Positions 1 through 9,206 of a stretch of 63,510 nucleotides of DNA are shown piece by piece; within the stretch, counting starts at the first letter, position 1; every line of letters starts with the position of its first letter. The stretch comes from Candidatus Competibacteraceae bacterium. GTDB taxonomy: Bacteria > Pseudomonadota > Gammaproteobacteria > Competibacterales > Competibacteraceae. The notes under the pieces were generated by a model. That model searched no databases, was not told the origin of the DNA, and worked only from the letters and a program-made list of their open reading frames with translations. The stretch lies in contig JAEUPW010000094.1 in NCBI GenBank assembly GCA_016790045.1, forward strand, positions 1 to 63,510, in the 5' to 3' direction. Position numbers and translations under genes: made by a program.

Positions 1-1
1 C

Positions 2-418
2 CGCCAGGATCACCTGCTCGGTCTGGCGCGCTCGCTGGGGCTGGAAAACGTGCTGCGGGTCACGGTCGAGCGGCACGAGCCGGAAATCGGCTCCACCACG
101 GTGCGCTACGACGGTCACCCGCTCCATCTGCCGCTGTCGGCGCTCCCGCCCGGCTCGCAAACCTGGATCGCGCTGCGCGCCGCCGATGTCGCCCTGGCCC
201 GCCATCCCATCGCCGAGATCACCATTCAAAACCAAGTCTTTGGCCGCATCCTGGGCTTGCGGCGCATCGCCGACCGGATGCTGGCGGAAGTGGATGTCGG
301 CGTCCCCATCCTGGCCGAGGTCACCGTCAAAGCCGTCCGCGATCTCGACCTGCGCGTCGGCGATGAAATTTACTGCCTCTTCAAAGCCCGCGCCTGGCAA
401 TACCTGGGACCGGCCTAA
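2..418 (+). CDS. modC: ModC-like molybdate ABC transporter ATP-binding protein, C-terminal part (5' end outside window)
   Basis: Only the last ~138 residues are present; the frame is open to the left edge, so the nucleotide-binding domain lies outside the window. What remains looks like the TOBE/Mop-type regulatory tail of ModC: a stretch ending in WIALRAADVALA, followed by a second small beta-rich unit (EVDVGVPILAEVT) and VRDLDLRVGDEIYCLFKA, the usual end of a molybdate-binding fold. In ModC this region binds molybdate and tunes the ATPase that powers ModB import at the inner membrane. The call rests on this tail alone; another TOBE-containing ABC ATPase is possible. Confidence 0.72.
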   Translation, partial: RQDHLLGLARSLGLENVLRVTVERHEPEIGSTTVRYDGHPLHLPLSALPPGSQTWIALRAADVALARHPIAEITIQNQVFGRILGLRRIADRMLAEVDVGVPILAEVTVKAVRDLDLRVGDEIYCLFKARAWQYLGPA

Positions 419-430
419 GCGAGTTTCAGC

Positions 431-1018
431 TTATCGCGACAGCGACAACGCCCACGCCAGGAACACGGCCCAAACGGGCACCACATAGTTCGCCAAAGCG
501 GCGATGCGCGCGACGGGCGTGGAACGGGCCAGAGCAACCACCAGCGCCAGCACCGGCAACAACACGCCCATCTCGATGAACAAATTTCGCCAAAGATAGT
601 AGTTCGTCACTTGCAGGCGACCGGCGCTTGGCAGCACGCCCACCGGCAACATCAGTTCGGTCTGGCTAAACGGCCAAAACAGCGGCACGGAATGAACGCC
701 CACCAACAAATCTAAAAACGGATGAGAACAAGAGGCCACCGCCAATAGCGGAAACGGGAAGCGCCCTGCCAGGGCGGGCTCGGCGCGATTGAACAGAAAA
801 CTGACCCCTCCAGCCAGAAGCGCGCAAAAGGCCAAGGAATGGGTCACTCGCGGCGCGAGCTCGACGCCGAACCACCAAAGCGCGAAATAGTCGAAATCGG
901 GCGCGATCGCCAGGAACGCGAGCGCGGGCAACGCCCGCCTCGCGGAACTATCCGACCGGGGACAACGGCACAGGCAAACGCTGACACCCACCGCGAGATG
1001 GCCCACTATCGAAGACAT
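431..1018 (-). CDS. YdjM-like (DUF457) membrane-bound metal-dependent hydrolase family protein
   Basis: 195 residues with several hydrophobic segments. The N-terminus (MSSIVGHLAVGVSV), the acidic PDFD motif (about residue 41), THSL (about residue 79) and SHPFLDLL (about residue 98) are the conserved His/Asp signature of the DUF457/YdjM family, predicted inner-membrane metal-dependent hydrolases. The physiological substrate is not known. It converges with the modC fragment (12-nt gap) and lies just after the flagellar operon on the same strand, 79 nt from fliK, so read-through is possible but no functional link is evident. Confidence 0.8.
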   Translation of the reverse strand: MSSIVGHLAVGVSVCLCRCPRSDSSARRALPALAFLAIAPDFDYFALWWFGVELAPRVTHSLAFCALLAGGVSFLFNRAEPALAGRFPFPLLAVASCSHPFLDLLVGVHSVPLFWPFSQTELMLPVGVLPSAGRLQVTNYYLWRNLFIEMGVLLPVLALVVALARSTPVARIAALANYVVPVWAVFLAWALSLSR

Positions 1019-1097
1019 AACCGATAACCCAACCGGTCGATCAAGCGACAGCCCCCGATTCTGATGGTTTCAGGCCGGGCCCACCGTCGAAACTCTC

Positions 1098-3233
1098 TCA
1101 GGCGTAATCGTCCACGACCCCGTTCAGGCCGCGCGCGCGGGGTCGGGATTCCGCCGGTTCAGCCGCCGGTTCCGCTCCGGGAAGGGAGGGCGGGCGATCG
1201 CGGCCATCGCGCTGGCCGTAAGCCGGTTGCTGCCCCGTCCCGGCCTGCTGGCGAGCCAGCGACGGGTCGGCCACCTGCGTCTGGTTCAAATTGATTCCCT
1301 GGGCGTCCAACAGTTCCCGCAGGCGCGGCAAGGCGGTTTCGAGCGCCTCGCGCACGGCGGCCTCGTGGCTGAAGAAGGTCACGTTGGTTTGCTGGTGATG
1401 CAGCGATACCCGGACTTCGAGCGGCCCCAGATCGGGAGGGTTGACCTTGATTTCAGCTTCCTGCACCTGGTTGTTGATCATCCAGTGCAGTTGCTGGCCC
1501 AGGGTTCGCTCCCAATGCTTCTGATGCAAATTCAAAATGTCGGGAGCGCTCGGCAGCAAGGTCGCGGCAGGTGCTTCGGGACGGTTGGAGGCAGCCAGCG
1601 GTCTGGCTTGGGGCAGCGTTCCGCCGGCGGTCAACGCAACGGGCTCGCTCGGGCGGCCATCTCCGCGATCCGGCGCGATGTCCTCAAAGGTGCCAGGCAC
1701 CGCCACCATCGGTTGCTGGCCTAAAGCCGGCGGTCGATCCGCTGAGGTGAAGTTTTTGGCTGCGGCGACCGTCGGCCGCGAGGCGGCCTCCGGGTCGCCA
1801 TCGGTTTCGGGCGATGGCGCATGGCCGATGGCTCCGGCTTCCGCCGACGCTCCCACCCAAGATGGCGAAGCGGCTCCTGTCGCGGTCGACGCAAGAGATG
1901 CCGGGACCGCCACGGTCGAGGCCGGTGTGGGCGCGTGCATCGCCGCCGCCACGACTTCCGCCGCCGGCGAGCGCCTAATCTCGGCCGGGACGGCGGCGTC
2001 GGCGCGCTCCAGAGCCCACCGTATCGATTGATTGGCCAACAAACGCGCGGCCGGCCAGCGTTCGCTCGCTTTCGCTTTATCTTCGGTCCGGGCTGCGGCG
2101 ACAGCGACGGTGGCGACGGCGGCCGTCGCCAGTTCCAGCCGATCCAGCGGCCGAGGGGTGGCCGCATTCTCAACAGCCAACGGCGCTGGCGCGTTGGCGG
2201 TCGCCCGCACGGGCGTCGCCCCGGCCGCGACGGGTGGAACGCCCGAGGGCGCAGCCGCCTGGGATTGAGGGGGGATTGAAACCGCCGCTCGATCCCGCAA
2301 CGGCGCGTCCGACGGCGGCAGGATCGTCGCATCCACCCCACCGCCCGACACTGCCGGCTCGCTCGATTCGGCGGCCTGCGGCGCCAATCCCGGCCCTGGC
2401 GGATTCGCGGCGACAGCCGTTAACCCGGAAGTCGCTGCGGCGGCCTCCAATCCTTGCGACGGCATCAACGGCGCCGGTGGTTCTTGGCCCCTGCCCGCCT
2501 CCATCAGCGGGCGGAGCGCGGCGTCCAATCCCGTCGGGGGCAATCCCCCCGCAGTTTCGGGCATCGGCGCGACGGCGGTTGCCGCCGGTTTCATGACCGT
2601 TGCGGCGTCGGCGATCGGTTCGCCGTTCGACCTGACCGCCGCGCGTGCGCCCGTCAACCGAGCCGAGGCGGAACTCGACCACAGCAGCGAGCGCAGCCGC
2701 TCGGAATCGCCCGCCGCGATGCCCGCCGTTTCGGTGTCCGTCGCGGAATCGGCGCTCGCGATGTCCTCCTGACGCAGCGCTGCCCGAGCGTCCATGACCA
2801 GCGGCAACCCCAGCCAGGGCGGTTCGGCCGCGAAATCATCGCCGGCATCAGCCAAGCGATCGTCCGCATCGGTTTCGGCGACCGGCTCTTCCACCGCGCC
2901 GGCTTCATCCGCGCTCGCCGCCGCCGCGCCTGCGGTCAAAGTGATGGCGAGCGCGGCAATCTCGGCCTTGCCGGGATCGACCGCGGGCGCGGCGATCGCG
3001 GCGGCTGGCGCAGCCGCAGCCGGAGAAGTCGCGGCGGCCCCGGCAACGTCACCGGGCAGCGCGCCCGCCGCATCGGCCGCCGGATTGGCCGGCGCATCCG
3101 ACTGGAGCCATTGGCTGAACGAAAACGGTGAAACGCCGGCCGGCGCGCCGCCCTCGACGCCGGCTCCCGCCGCGACCGGCTTGGCGGCCGCGCCGTTGGC
3201 CGCTAACACATTAGCGAGTTCAAGCTGGGCCAT
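1098..3233 (-). CDS. fliK: Flagellar hook-length control protein FliK
   Basis: 711 residues. The first ~560 are a low-complexity Ala/Pro-rich region typical of the FliK ruler part, which is poorly conserved. The C-terminal FliK domain (about 575-665) is recognisable: LHWMINNQVQEAEIKVNPPDLGPLEVRVSL is read there, followed by VTFFSHEAAVREALE and LRELLDAQGI. FliK is secreted during hook assembly, measures the hook and switches FlhB export specificity. Start ATG is preceded by a GGAAAGGA ribosome site. It is the last flagellar gene of the fliEFGHIJK operon here; fliL, which often follows, is absent. Confidence 0.93.
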   Translation of the reverse strand: MAQLELANVLAANGAAAKPVAAGAGVEGGAPAGVSPFSFSQWLQSDAPANPAADAAGALPGDVAGAAATSPAAAAPAAAIAAPAVDPGKAEIAALAITLTAGAAAASADEAGAVEEPVAETDADDRLADAGDDFAAEPPWLGLPLVMDARAALRQEDIASADSATDTETAGIAAGDSERLRSLLWSSSASARLTGARAAVRSNGEPIADAATVMKPAATAVAPMPETAGGLPPTGLDAALRPLMEAGRGQEPPAPLMPSQGLEAAAATSGLTAVAANPPGPGLAPQAAESSEPAVSGGGVDATILPPSDAPLRDRAAVSIPPQSQAAAPSGVPPVAAGATPVRATANAPAPLAVENAATPRPLDRLELATAAVATVAVAAARTEDKAKASERWPAARLLANQSIRWALERADAAVPAEIRRSPAAEVVAAAMHAPTPASTVAVPASLASTATGAASPSWVGASAEAGAIGHAPSPETDGDPEAASRPTVAAAKNFTSADRPPALGQQPMVAVPGTFEDIAPDRGDGRPSEPVALTAGGTLPQARPLAASNRPEAPAATLLPSAPDILNLHQKHWERTLGQQLHWMINNQVQEAEIKVNPPDLGPLEVRVSLHHQQTNVTFFSHEAAVREALETALPRLRELLDAQGINLNQTQVADPSLARQQAGTGQQPAYGQRDGRDRPPSLPGAEPAAEPAESRPRARGLNGVVDDYA

Positions 3234-3272
3234 GTTGCCATCCTTTCCGGGATTGACCGCCGGTTCGTCTCG

Positions 3273-3734
3273 TTAACCACCATCTTCCAAATCCGCCTTT
3301 CGGGCGCTCGAACCGCGCAGGTTGCGCTCGTCGCTATCCCGTTGCTCGCGCTGGTCCTCGCGCCGGGCGCAGGCTTTTAGATCGCGCGCCAGCACCTCTT
3401 CCAGCGCCTTGGTCTTGGCGTGGGTCTGGACCCATTCCTGCCGCCGGCGCTGGATTTCTTGCTGGAGCCGCTCCAGTTGATGCCGCGATTGGGTGATGCC
3501 CAAATCCAGGTTGTTCAAAAACGCCGAATAATCCCGAAAGCGGCGCGCCGAAATCCCGCCGCCCTCGTTTTGAAACTGCGTCGCGTACTCGCCCCGGAAC
3601 AGCATCAGTTGCTGCACGCGATGCTGTTGTTCGGCCAGCCGCTGCTGCGATTCCGTCAGCCGCTTGGCCGCTTCTTCCTCGCGCGCTTGCGCGACCTGGA
3701 CCGCCGCCTGCAAAGGATGGGCTTTGCGCGCCAT
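3273..3734 (-). CDS. fliJ: Flagellar export chaperone FliJ
   Basis: 153 residues, almost entirely helical with coiled-coil heptads rich in Gln, Glu and Arg (for example AREEEAAKRLTESQQRLAEQQ near residue 18). FliJ family members stand like a stalk in the FliI hexamer and help couple export to the proton motive force. It lies 11 nt downstream of fliI and 39 nt upstream of fliK, the standard position. Identification rests on size, coiled-coil character and operon position more than on motifs. Confidence 0.92.
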   Translation of the reverse strand: MARKAHPLQAAVQVAQAREEEAAKRLTESQQRLAEQQHRVQQLMLFRGEYATQFQNEGGGISARRFRDYSAFLNNLDLGITQSRHQLERLQQEIQRRRQEWVQTHAKTKALEEVLARDLKACARREDQREQRDSDERNLRGSSARKADLEDGG

Positions 3735-3745
3735 CGGCTAGCGGC

Positions 3746-5128
3746 TCACCGCCCCTTCCCGTCTTTGGGTCGGGGTTGCAATACCTTTTCGAGGGTTTGC
3801 AAGCTGTCGGCCAAGGTCACCCGCTCATCGGTCTTTTGCATCAAAAATTGTTTGAGCAGCGGATAGTAATCGCGGGCTTCGTCCACCGCCGGATCGCTGC
3901 CGGGCACGTACGCGCCGACATTGATCAAATCGCGGTGCTGCTCGTAGGTCGAATAAATGTGCTTGAACCGCCGCGCCAGTTGCTGGTGGCGAGGATCGCT
4001 GATCTGCGGCATCACCCGGCTGATCGAGGCTTCGATGTCGATGGCCGGATAGTGGCCGGATTCGGCCAGGCGCCGCGACAGCACCACGTGGCCGTCGAGA
4101 ATGGCGCGGGCGGCGTCGGCGATCGGGTCTTGCTGGTCGTCGCCTTCGGCCAGCACCGTGTAAAACGCCGTGATCGAACCCCCGACCGCGTCGTTGCCGG
4201 CCCGCTCGACCAAGCGCGGCAGCTTGGCGAACACCGAAGGCGGATAGCCTTTGGTCGCCGGCGGCTCGCCGATGGCCAGGGCGATTTCGCGCTGGGCCTG
4301 GGCGTAGCGGGTCAACGAATCCATCAGCAGCAGCACCTGCCGGCCGGAATCGCGAAAATATTCGGCGATCCGGGTCGCCAGCGCCGCCCCGTACAAGCGC
4401 TTGAGCGGCGGATCGTCGGCCGGTGCCGCCACCACCACCGCGCGGGCCATGCCTTCCGGCCCCAAAATTTCCTGAATGAATTCCTGAACTTCGCGGCCGC
4501 GCTCGCCGATCAGGCCGACCACGACCACCTCGGCGTTGGTGAAGCGGGTCATCATGCCGAGCAGCACGCTCTTGCCGACGCCGGAGCCGGCGAACAGGCC
4601 CATGCGCTGGCCGCTGCCCACCGACAGCAGCGCGTTGATGGCGCGCACGCCGACATCGAGCGGCTCGCGGATCGGTTTGCGCAGCAAGGGATTGATCGGC
4701 TCGCCGCTCAGCGACACCCAATCGAGGCGCTGCGGGGGCGGCAAGCCGTCCAGAAACCGGCCGGAGCCGTCCAGCACCCGCCCGAGCAGGGCGTCGCTCA
4801 CCGGCACCTGGCTGACGCCGCCGGTCGGAATCACCCGCGCGTTCGGCATCAGGCCGTGGATGTCGCTGCTCGGCATCAGAAACAGGCGGCCGCCGGAAAA
4901 GCCCACCACCTCGGCCTCGAACCGGCCGCCGTCGGGGTTGACCACCCAGCAGCGCGCCCCGACCGGGGCCACGCAGCCGGCGGCTTCCAGCGTCAGGCCC
5001 ACCAAGCGGGTCAACTGGCCTTCCACCACCAGGCCCGGCGTTTCGGCGATCCGCGCCCGGCGCTCGGCCAGCCGCACGCTCCAGCGGTGGACGCGCTCCA
5101 CTTCAGGCGCGTTTGCCAGTTTGCTCAC
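3746..5128 (-). CDS. fliI: Flagellum-specific ATPase FliI
   Basis: 460 residues, full length for the F1-ATPase-beta-like export ATPase of the flagellar type III apparatus. The Walker A loop AGSGVGKS is at 180-187, a Walker B stretch ([15 protein letters not shown]) near 266-280, and the family motif [14 protein letters not shown] follows near 289. It energises delivery of rod, hook and filament subunits at the cytoplasmic face of the basal body, with FliH as its regulator and FliJ as its stalk. Its start lies inside the end of fliH (26-nt overlap), consistent with translational coupling. Confidence 0.97.
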   Translation of the reverse strand: MSKLANAPEVERVHRWSVRLAERRARIAETPGLVVEGQLTRLVGLTLEAAGCVAPVGARCWVVNPDGGRFEAEVVGFSGGRLFLMPSSDIHGLMPNARVIPTGGVSQVPVSDALLGRVLDGSGRFLDGLPPPQRLDWVSLSGEPINPLLRKPIREPLDVGVRAINALLSVGSGQRMGLFAGSGVGKSVLLGMMTRFTNAEVVVVGLIGERGREVQEFIQEILGPEGMARAVVVAAPADDPPLKRLYGAALATRIAEYFRDSGRQVLLLMDSLTRYAQAQREIALAIGEPPATKGYPPSVFAKLPRLVERAGNDAVGGSITAFYTVLAEGDDQQDPIADAARAILDGHVVLSRRLAESGHYPAIDIEASISRVMPQISDPRHQQLARRFKHIYSTYEQHRDLINVGAYVPGSDPAVDEARDYYPLLKQFLMQKTDERVTLADSLQTLEKVLQPRPKDGKGR

Positions 5129-5891
5129 GCTCGTCTCCCAGCACGGTCGCGATCACCGCGCCCAGCCGCTTTTCGAGGGTCGCGTCGATCCGCGACAGCT
5201 CGGCGTTGACCAGACAGCCGCCCCGGCTCAGGGTCTGATCCTCGACGATCTTCCAGACCGGCTCGCCGTCGCGGCCCAGCGACAGCACTTCGCGGATCAG
5301 TTTGGCGTCGTCGGGATGCAGGCGCACCTGCACGTCGGCGCTGGCCACCGGCAACAGCTTGACCGCCTCGCGCACCACCGCCACGATTTCGCCGGGCGAG
5401 GTCCGCAATTCCCGCCGGATCAGCCGGCGGGCGATTTCGGTGGTCATCCAGGTCAGTTGCTCCTCGACGGCGGCATCGAGCTGTTCCAGGGGCTGGCTCA
5501 GGAAATCCAGAATTTGGTCGAGCTTGCGAACGCGCAACAGCAGATCGTCCCGGCCGCCGGCCAAGCCTTCGGCGTAGCCGCGCTGAAAGCCTTCGGCGTG
5601 GCCTTCCTGCTGGCCCTTTTTGAAGCCCTGATCGCGGCCTTCGCGCCGGCCTTCCTGATAGCCGGCGGCGAAACCTTCCTCGTGGGCATCGCGCTGGATC
5701 GCTTCGATTTCCTCCAGCGTCGGCGCGGTCGCGCCCGCCTTGAGCGGACGCGGCGAACGCGGCGGGCGAATGTTTTCGCCGGTTTCGCCCGCCGGGAGCG
5801 CGGCGGGCGGTTCCGGCTCCTCCGCCTCCACGTCCGGCAGCTCCCAGCGCTGGTAAGCGGTCAATCGCTCGCCGGGGATGATCTTAGACAA
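5103..5891 (-). CDS. fliH: Flagellar assembly protein FliH (negative regulator of FliI)
   Basis: 262 residues. A proline/acid-rich N-terminus is followed by a Gly-x-x-x-Gly repeat helix (about 90-140: [33 protein letters not shown]), the hallmark of FliH, and then the C-terminal FliI-binding domain ([15 protein letters not shown] and [19 protein letters not shown]). FliH binds FliI and docks it on the C-ring. The gene overlaps the fliG stop by 8 nt and the fliI start by 26 nt. Confidence 0.95.
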   Translation of the reverse strand: MSKIIPGERLTAYQRWELPDVEAEEPEPPAALPAGETGENIRPPRSPRPLKAGATAPTLEEIEAIQRDAHEEGFAAGYQEGRREGRDQGFKKGQQEGHAEGFQRGYAEGLAGGRDDLLLRVRKLDQILDFLSQPLEQLDAAVEEQLTWMTTEIARRLIRRELRTSPGEIVAVVREAVKLLPVASADVQVRLHPDDAKLIREVLSLGRDGEPVWKIVEDQTLSRGGCLVNAELSRIDATLEKRLGAVIATVLGDEREQTGKRA

Positions 5892-6894
5892 GCTGGTCTC
5901 CCTTGCTGCTCAAGGTGATTTCGCCGGCTTCCGCCAAGCGCTTGGCGGCGGCCATGATTTCCTTCTGCGCGTTTTCGACATCGCTGAGCTTGACCGGCGG
6001 CATCGCTTCCAGATCGTCGCGCAGCAGGTCGGCGGCGCGCTTGGACATGTTGCCCATGATTTTCTGCCGGACCGCTTCGTCCGCCCCGCGCAGCGCCACC
6101 AGCAGCATGTCGGAGGACACTTCGCGCAGCAGCGTCTGGATGTCGCGGTCGCTCAAGCCGAGCAGATTTTCGAACACCACCATGAGGTCTTCGATCTTGC
6201 CGCCGAGATCGGCGTCCACTTCCTTGATGTTGTCGAGGATCTGGCCTTCGATGGCGGCGTCCAGCCGGCCGAGGATTTCGGCCGCCCGCTTGGGGCCGCC
6301 GATCTTGGAAGTGGCGGCGGCGTTGATGTTGCGCATCACTTGCTTCTCGATCAGCTCGTTCAATTCCGCCAGCGCGCCCGCCGGAATCTCGTCCAGGATC
6401 GCCACCCGCAACAGCGCCTCATCGCGCAGCGGCGAGGGCAGCAGGTTGACGACTTCGGCGGCCTGTTCCGGGGGCAGCGAGGACAGCACCAGCGCGACCA
6501 CCTGCGGGTGCTCCTCGCGCAAGCCGCCGGCGATGGCGCTGGCGTCCATCCATTTCAGCGAATCGACCCCGGTCTGTTCCCCGCCGTCGAAAATGTGCTC
6601 CAGGATGCCGCGCGCCTTCTCGCGGCCCAGCGCGCGGGTCAGCACCCCGCGAATGTAATTTTCGCCGTCCAGCGTCAGCGAGCTTTGATTGTGCACTTCC
6701 TCGTTGAAGCCGTGCACGATGTCGCTGATCTGGTCGCGGTTGACGTTGGCCAGATTGGCCATGGCCACGCCGAGCTTGTGCAGCTCGCGCGGGTCGAGAT
6801 GGCGCAGGATTTCGGCGGCGTGGCTTTCGCCCAGCGCCATCAGCACCACCGCCGCCCGTTCGACGCCCTTGAGCGAAACCGTCATCTCCGCCAT
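5884..6894 (-). CDS. fliG: Flagellar motor switch protein FliG
   Basis: 336 residues, the usual FliG length. Visible family signatures include GVERAAVVLMALGESHAAEILRH split over residues 10-32, the EHPQ motif (about 128-131) of the middle domain, and the C-terminal armadillo region with the charged torque helix containing DRDIQTLLREVSSDMLLVAL read around 273-292. FliG couples the MS ring (FliF) to the stator and sets rotation direction with FliM/FliN, which are not encoded in this window. It follows fliF by 3 nt. Confidence 0.97.
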   Translation of the reverse strand: MAEMTVSLKGVERAAVVLMALGESHAAEILRHLDPRELHKLGVAMANLANVNRDQISDIVHGFNEEVHNQSSLTLDGENYIRGVLTRALGREKARGILEHIFDGGEQTGVDSLKWMDASAIAGGLREEHPQVVALVLSSLPPEQAAEVVNLLPSPLRDEALLRVAILDEIPAGALAELNELIEKQVMRNINAAATSKIGGPKRAAEILGRLDAAIEGQILDNIKEVDADLGGKIEDLMVVFENLLGLSDRDIQTLLREVSSDMLLVALRGADEAVRQKIMGNMSKRAADLLRDDLEAMPPVKLSDVENAQKEIMAAAKRLAEAGEITLSSKGDQLV

Positions 6895-6897
6895 CGT

Positions 6898-8661
6898 TCA
6901 ATCCTCGCCGGCCAGCCAGTTGCGGATGACTTGCACCGCGCGCTTGGGGTCCTCGGCCACCAGGGAGCGGGCGAGATCCATGCGCTTTTCCAAATGTTCG
7001 GCCGGTCCGGGCAACATCGCCTTGGGCCGGCCGCTCTCCAGCGCGCCGCCGATGTCGACCTGATCCTCCAACAGCCCCTCGACCCCGTCCTCGGCGGGCG
7101 CGGGCAAGGCCCCGGCGCTGTCCGGGGCGGCGATTTCCGGTTTCGCCTCGACCGGCGCGGCCAGCGCCCGGCGCAGCAGCGGCCGCACCACCAGCAGCAG
7201 CACCGCCAGCGAGATCACCCCGACCACGCCCCATTTCACCAGCTCCAGAAACCAGCGCTGCTCCCAGATCGGCACGGGCGTTTCGTCGAAGCCCGAGGGG
7301 GCGAACGCTGCGTTGAGCACGTTGACGCTGTCGCCCCGGTCGGCGTTGAAGCCCACCGCCTGCTTGACCAGGGCGGTGATGCGCTCGATTTCCTCCGGGC
7401 TGATCGGCTTGCGCACCGGCTGCCCGTTTTCGATGAGGGTCCGGTCGTCCACCACGACCGCCGCCGAAACCCGGCCGATCCGGCCCGGCACGTTGCGGCT
7501 GTGGGTGACGCGCTTGTCCAGCTCGTAGTTGCGGGTCACTTCCTTGCGGCTGGACGCGGCCGAGGCGCTTTGCGCGGCCTGGCCGGCGGCGGGGGCGGCC
7601 GGCGGATTCTGCGCGTTCGGGGCGGTCTGGTTGGGATCGGCCGGCGGTTGCCCGGCCACTTCCGGCGCACTCGCCGCGCCGGGCGGCTGGTTGGACAGCG
7701 CGCCGGGGATGCCGGCCGGATTGGCGCGGGGATTGGTTTCCTCCAGCAATTGCTCGCTGCGCACCGGGCGCGGTTCCTGGCGGGGCTCGTAGCGCTCGGC
7801 GGTTTCCTCGCTGGCGGTGAAATCCACCTCCAGCGACACCTGCGCGCGCACCCGGCCCGAGCCCCACACCGGCGTCAGCAAATCCTCGATCCGGCGGGCG
7901 TAGCGCTCTTCCAGCCGCCGCGCGTATTCCAGTTGATCCAAATTGAGATCGCTGCCGCCTTCCCGCTCCGGCCGGGTCAGCAGATTGCCGGCCTGATCGA
8001 TCACCGAGACCTTCTCGGGGCTTAACTTGGGAACGCTGGAAGCGATCAGATGGACGATGGCCGCGACCTGGCCGAGATCCAGCGTCCGGCCGGCATGCAG
8101 CCGCACCAGCACCGAGGCGGTGGGCGGCTGCTGCTGGCGGGCGAACACGGTTTCCTTGGGAAAGGCCAGATGGATGCGGGCGGCTTCCACCTGGCCGATG
8201 GTCATGATCGAGCGGGCCAGCTCGCCTTCCAGCGCGTGCTGGTAGCGGGCGGTTTCCATGAACTGGCTGACGCCGAAGCTGTTTTTCTGCTCCAGCGCCT
8301 CCAGGCCGTTGACCGTGCCGCGCGGCAGGCCCTGGCTGGCCAGCTTCAGGCGCGCTTCGTGGACCTGCTCCGAGGACACCAGCAACGCGCCGTTGCGGTT
8401 GTCGATCTTGAACGGGATATTCGACTTTTGCAGGGCCTCCATGATCTGGCCGGCATCCGCTTCGGCCAAGCCCCGGTACAGCACATCGTAAGTCGGCGCG
8501 TTGAGCCACAGCGCCCCGGCCACCGCCAGCGCCAACAGCGCCGCAAGACCGGCCAGCAGCCCGAGTTGCGCCGGTCCCGGCCGGCGGAATTTCGCCAGCG
8601 CGCCGCGCCAGTCGATCCGGGCGGGCGGATTCGGGACCGGCGCGTTCTCAGCTTCGGCCAC
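6898..8661 (-). CDS. fliF: Flagellar MS-ring protein FliF
   Basis: 587 residues. A first membrane segment (about 31-51) precedes the YscJ-like ring-building domain (YDVLYRGLAEADAGQIMEAL near 54-74), then a long Ala/Pro-rich variable loop (about 300-370), a second C-terminal membrane helix (about 455-475: WGVVGVISLAVLLLVV) and a cytoplasmic tail ending in the FliG-binding motif (RAVQVIRNWLAGED). The chosen start is GTG, supported by AGAGGA eight nt upstream. FliF is the first structure built in the inner membrane. Gap to fliE is 38 nt. Confidence 0.96.
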   Translation of the reverse strand: MAEAENAPVPNPPARIDWRGALAKFRRPGPAQLGLLAGLAALLALAVAGALWLNAPTYDVLYRGLAEADAGQIMEALQKSNIPFKIDNRNGALLVSSEQVHEARLKLASQGLPRGTVNGLEALEQKNSFGVSQFMETARYQHALEGELARSIMTIGQVEAARIHLAFPKETVFARQQQPPTASVLVRLHAGRTLDLGQVAAIVHLIASSVPKLSPEKVSVIDQAGNLLTRPEREGGSDLNLDQLEYARRLEERYARRIEDLLTPVWGSGRVRAQVSLEVDFTASEETAERYEPRQEPRPVRSEQLLEETNPRANPAGIPGALSNQPPGAASAPEVAGQPPADPNQTAPNAQNPPAAPAAGQAAQSASAASSRKEVTRNYELDKRVTHSRNVPGRIGRVSAAVVVDDRTLIENGQPVRKPISPEEIERITALVKQAVGFNADRGDSVNVLNAAFAPSGFDETPVPIWEQRWFLELVKWGVVGVISLAVLLLVVRPLLRRALAAPVEAKPEIAAPDSAGALPAPAEDGVEGLLEDQVDIGGALESGRPKAMLPGPAEHLEKRMDLARSLVAEDPKRAVQVIRNWLAGED

Positions 8662-8699
8662 AATCGGTTCCTCTCACGCCAGCGCGCCGCTCGACCCGG

Positions 8700-9029
8700 T
8701 CAGATCGGCATGTTCATGATGTCTTGATAGGCGGAGACCAGCTTGTTGCGGGCTTGCAGGGTAGCCTGAAAATTCAGCCTGGCTTTTTGCTGGGCGATCA
8801 TCGCCCCCGCGAGATCCTGCGACTCGCCCCGGTCGAAGGTTTCGGCCATTTCAGTCGCCCGGTTCTGGGATCGATTGACGTCGCCCAGCATGGCCTTGAG
8901 CATCGCCGCGAAGTCGTCGGTGGACGAGGTTGCGGAATCGGCGCCGGCCGGAATGGCGGCCGCGCCGGCGAGCGCGCCCGCCGGGCGGGCAGGGTCGGCC
9001 AGCGGACGATTGGCATTGATCGAATTCAT
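8700..9029 (-). CDS. fliE: Flagellar hook-basal body protein FliE
   Basis: 109 residues from ATG at 9029, chosen over the longer upstream frame because GGAGCAGGA precedes it and the extra residues do not resemble FliE. The C-terminus (ARLNFQATLQARNKLVSAYQDIMNMPI read in two blocks) is the diagnostic FliE ending. FliE joins the MS ring to the proximal rod and is the first substrate of the export gate. It heads the fliEFGHIJK operon, with a sigma-54 promoter about 60 nt upstream. Confidence 0.94.
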   Translation of the reverse strand: MNSINANRPLADPARPAGALAGAAAIPAGADSATSSTDDFAAMLKAMLGDVNRSQNRATEMAETFDRGESQDLAGAMIAQQKARLNFQATLQARNKLVSAYQDIMNMPI

Positions 9030-9088
9030 CGGTTCCTGCTCCCTGAAATAAATGGGATCGCCGCTAAGGCGAAAGACAGAATGGCGGG

Positions 9089-9104
9089 AGCAAAAACTAT
9101 GCCC
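9089..9104 (-). promoter_or_regulatory. Sigma-54 promoter of the fliE operon
   Basis: On the minus strand the sequence reads GGGCAT, five bases, TTGCT, which fits the sigma-54 consensus TGGCAC-N5-TTGCW with the key GG (-24) and GC (-12) at the right distance. It lies 60 nt before the fliE start in the fleQ-fliE gap. FleQ-type regulators activate sigma-54 promoters, so direct control of this operon by the adjacent fleQ product is expected. Confidence 0.7.
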
Positions 9105-9206
9105 TAACTGAAACGGCTTGATTAACAAGCTATTGAGGAGAAATTGCTGGAGCGCGTCAATTACTTGGCGCGAAAAGCGCGAGCGGTGGCCGCCAACGGT
9201 CCGACA

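Noticed and set aside
5878-8025. 715-codon plus-strand frame opposite fliG and fliF
   Set aside because: His/Arg/Gln-rich translation without domains, fully antisense to well-identified flagellar genes. The same applies to other long antisense frames at 3.8, 12.7, 23.6, 30.6, 39.3 and 43.3 kb.
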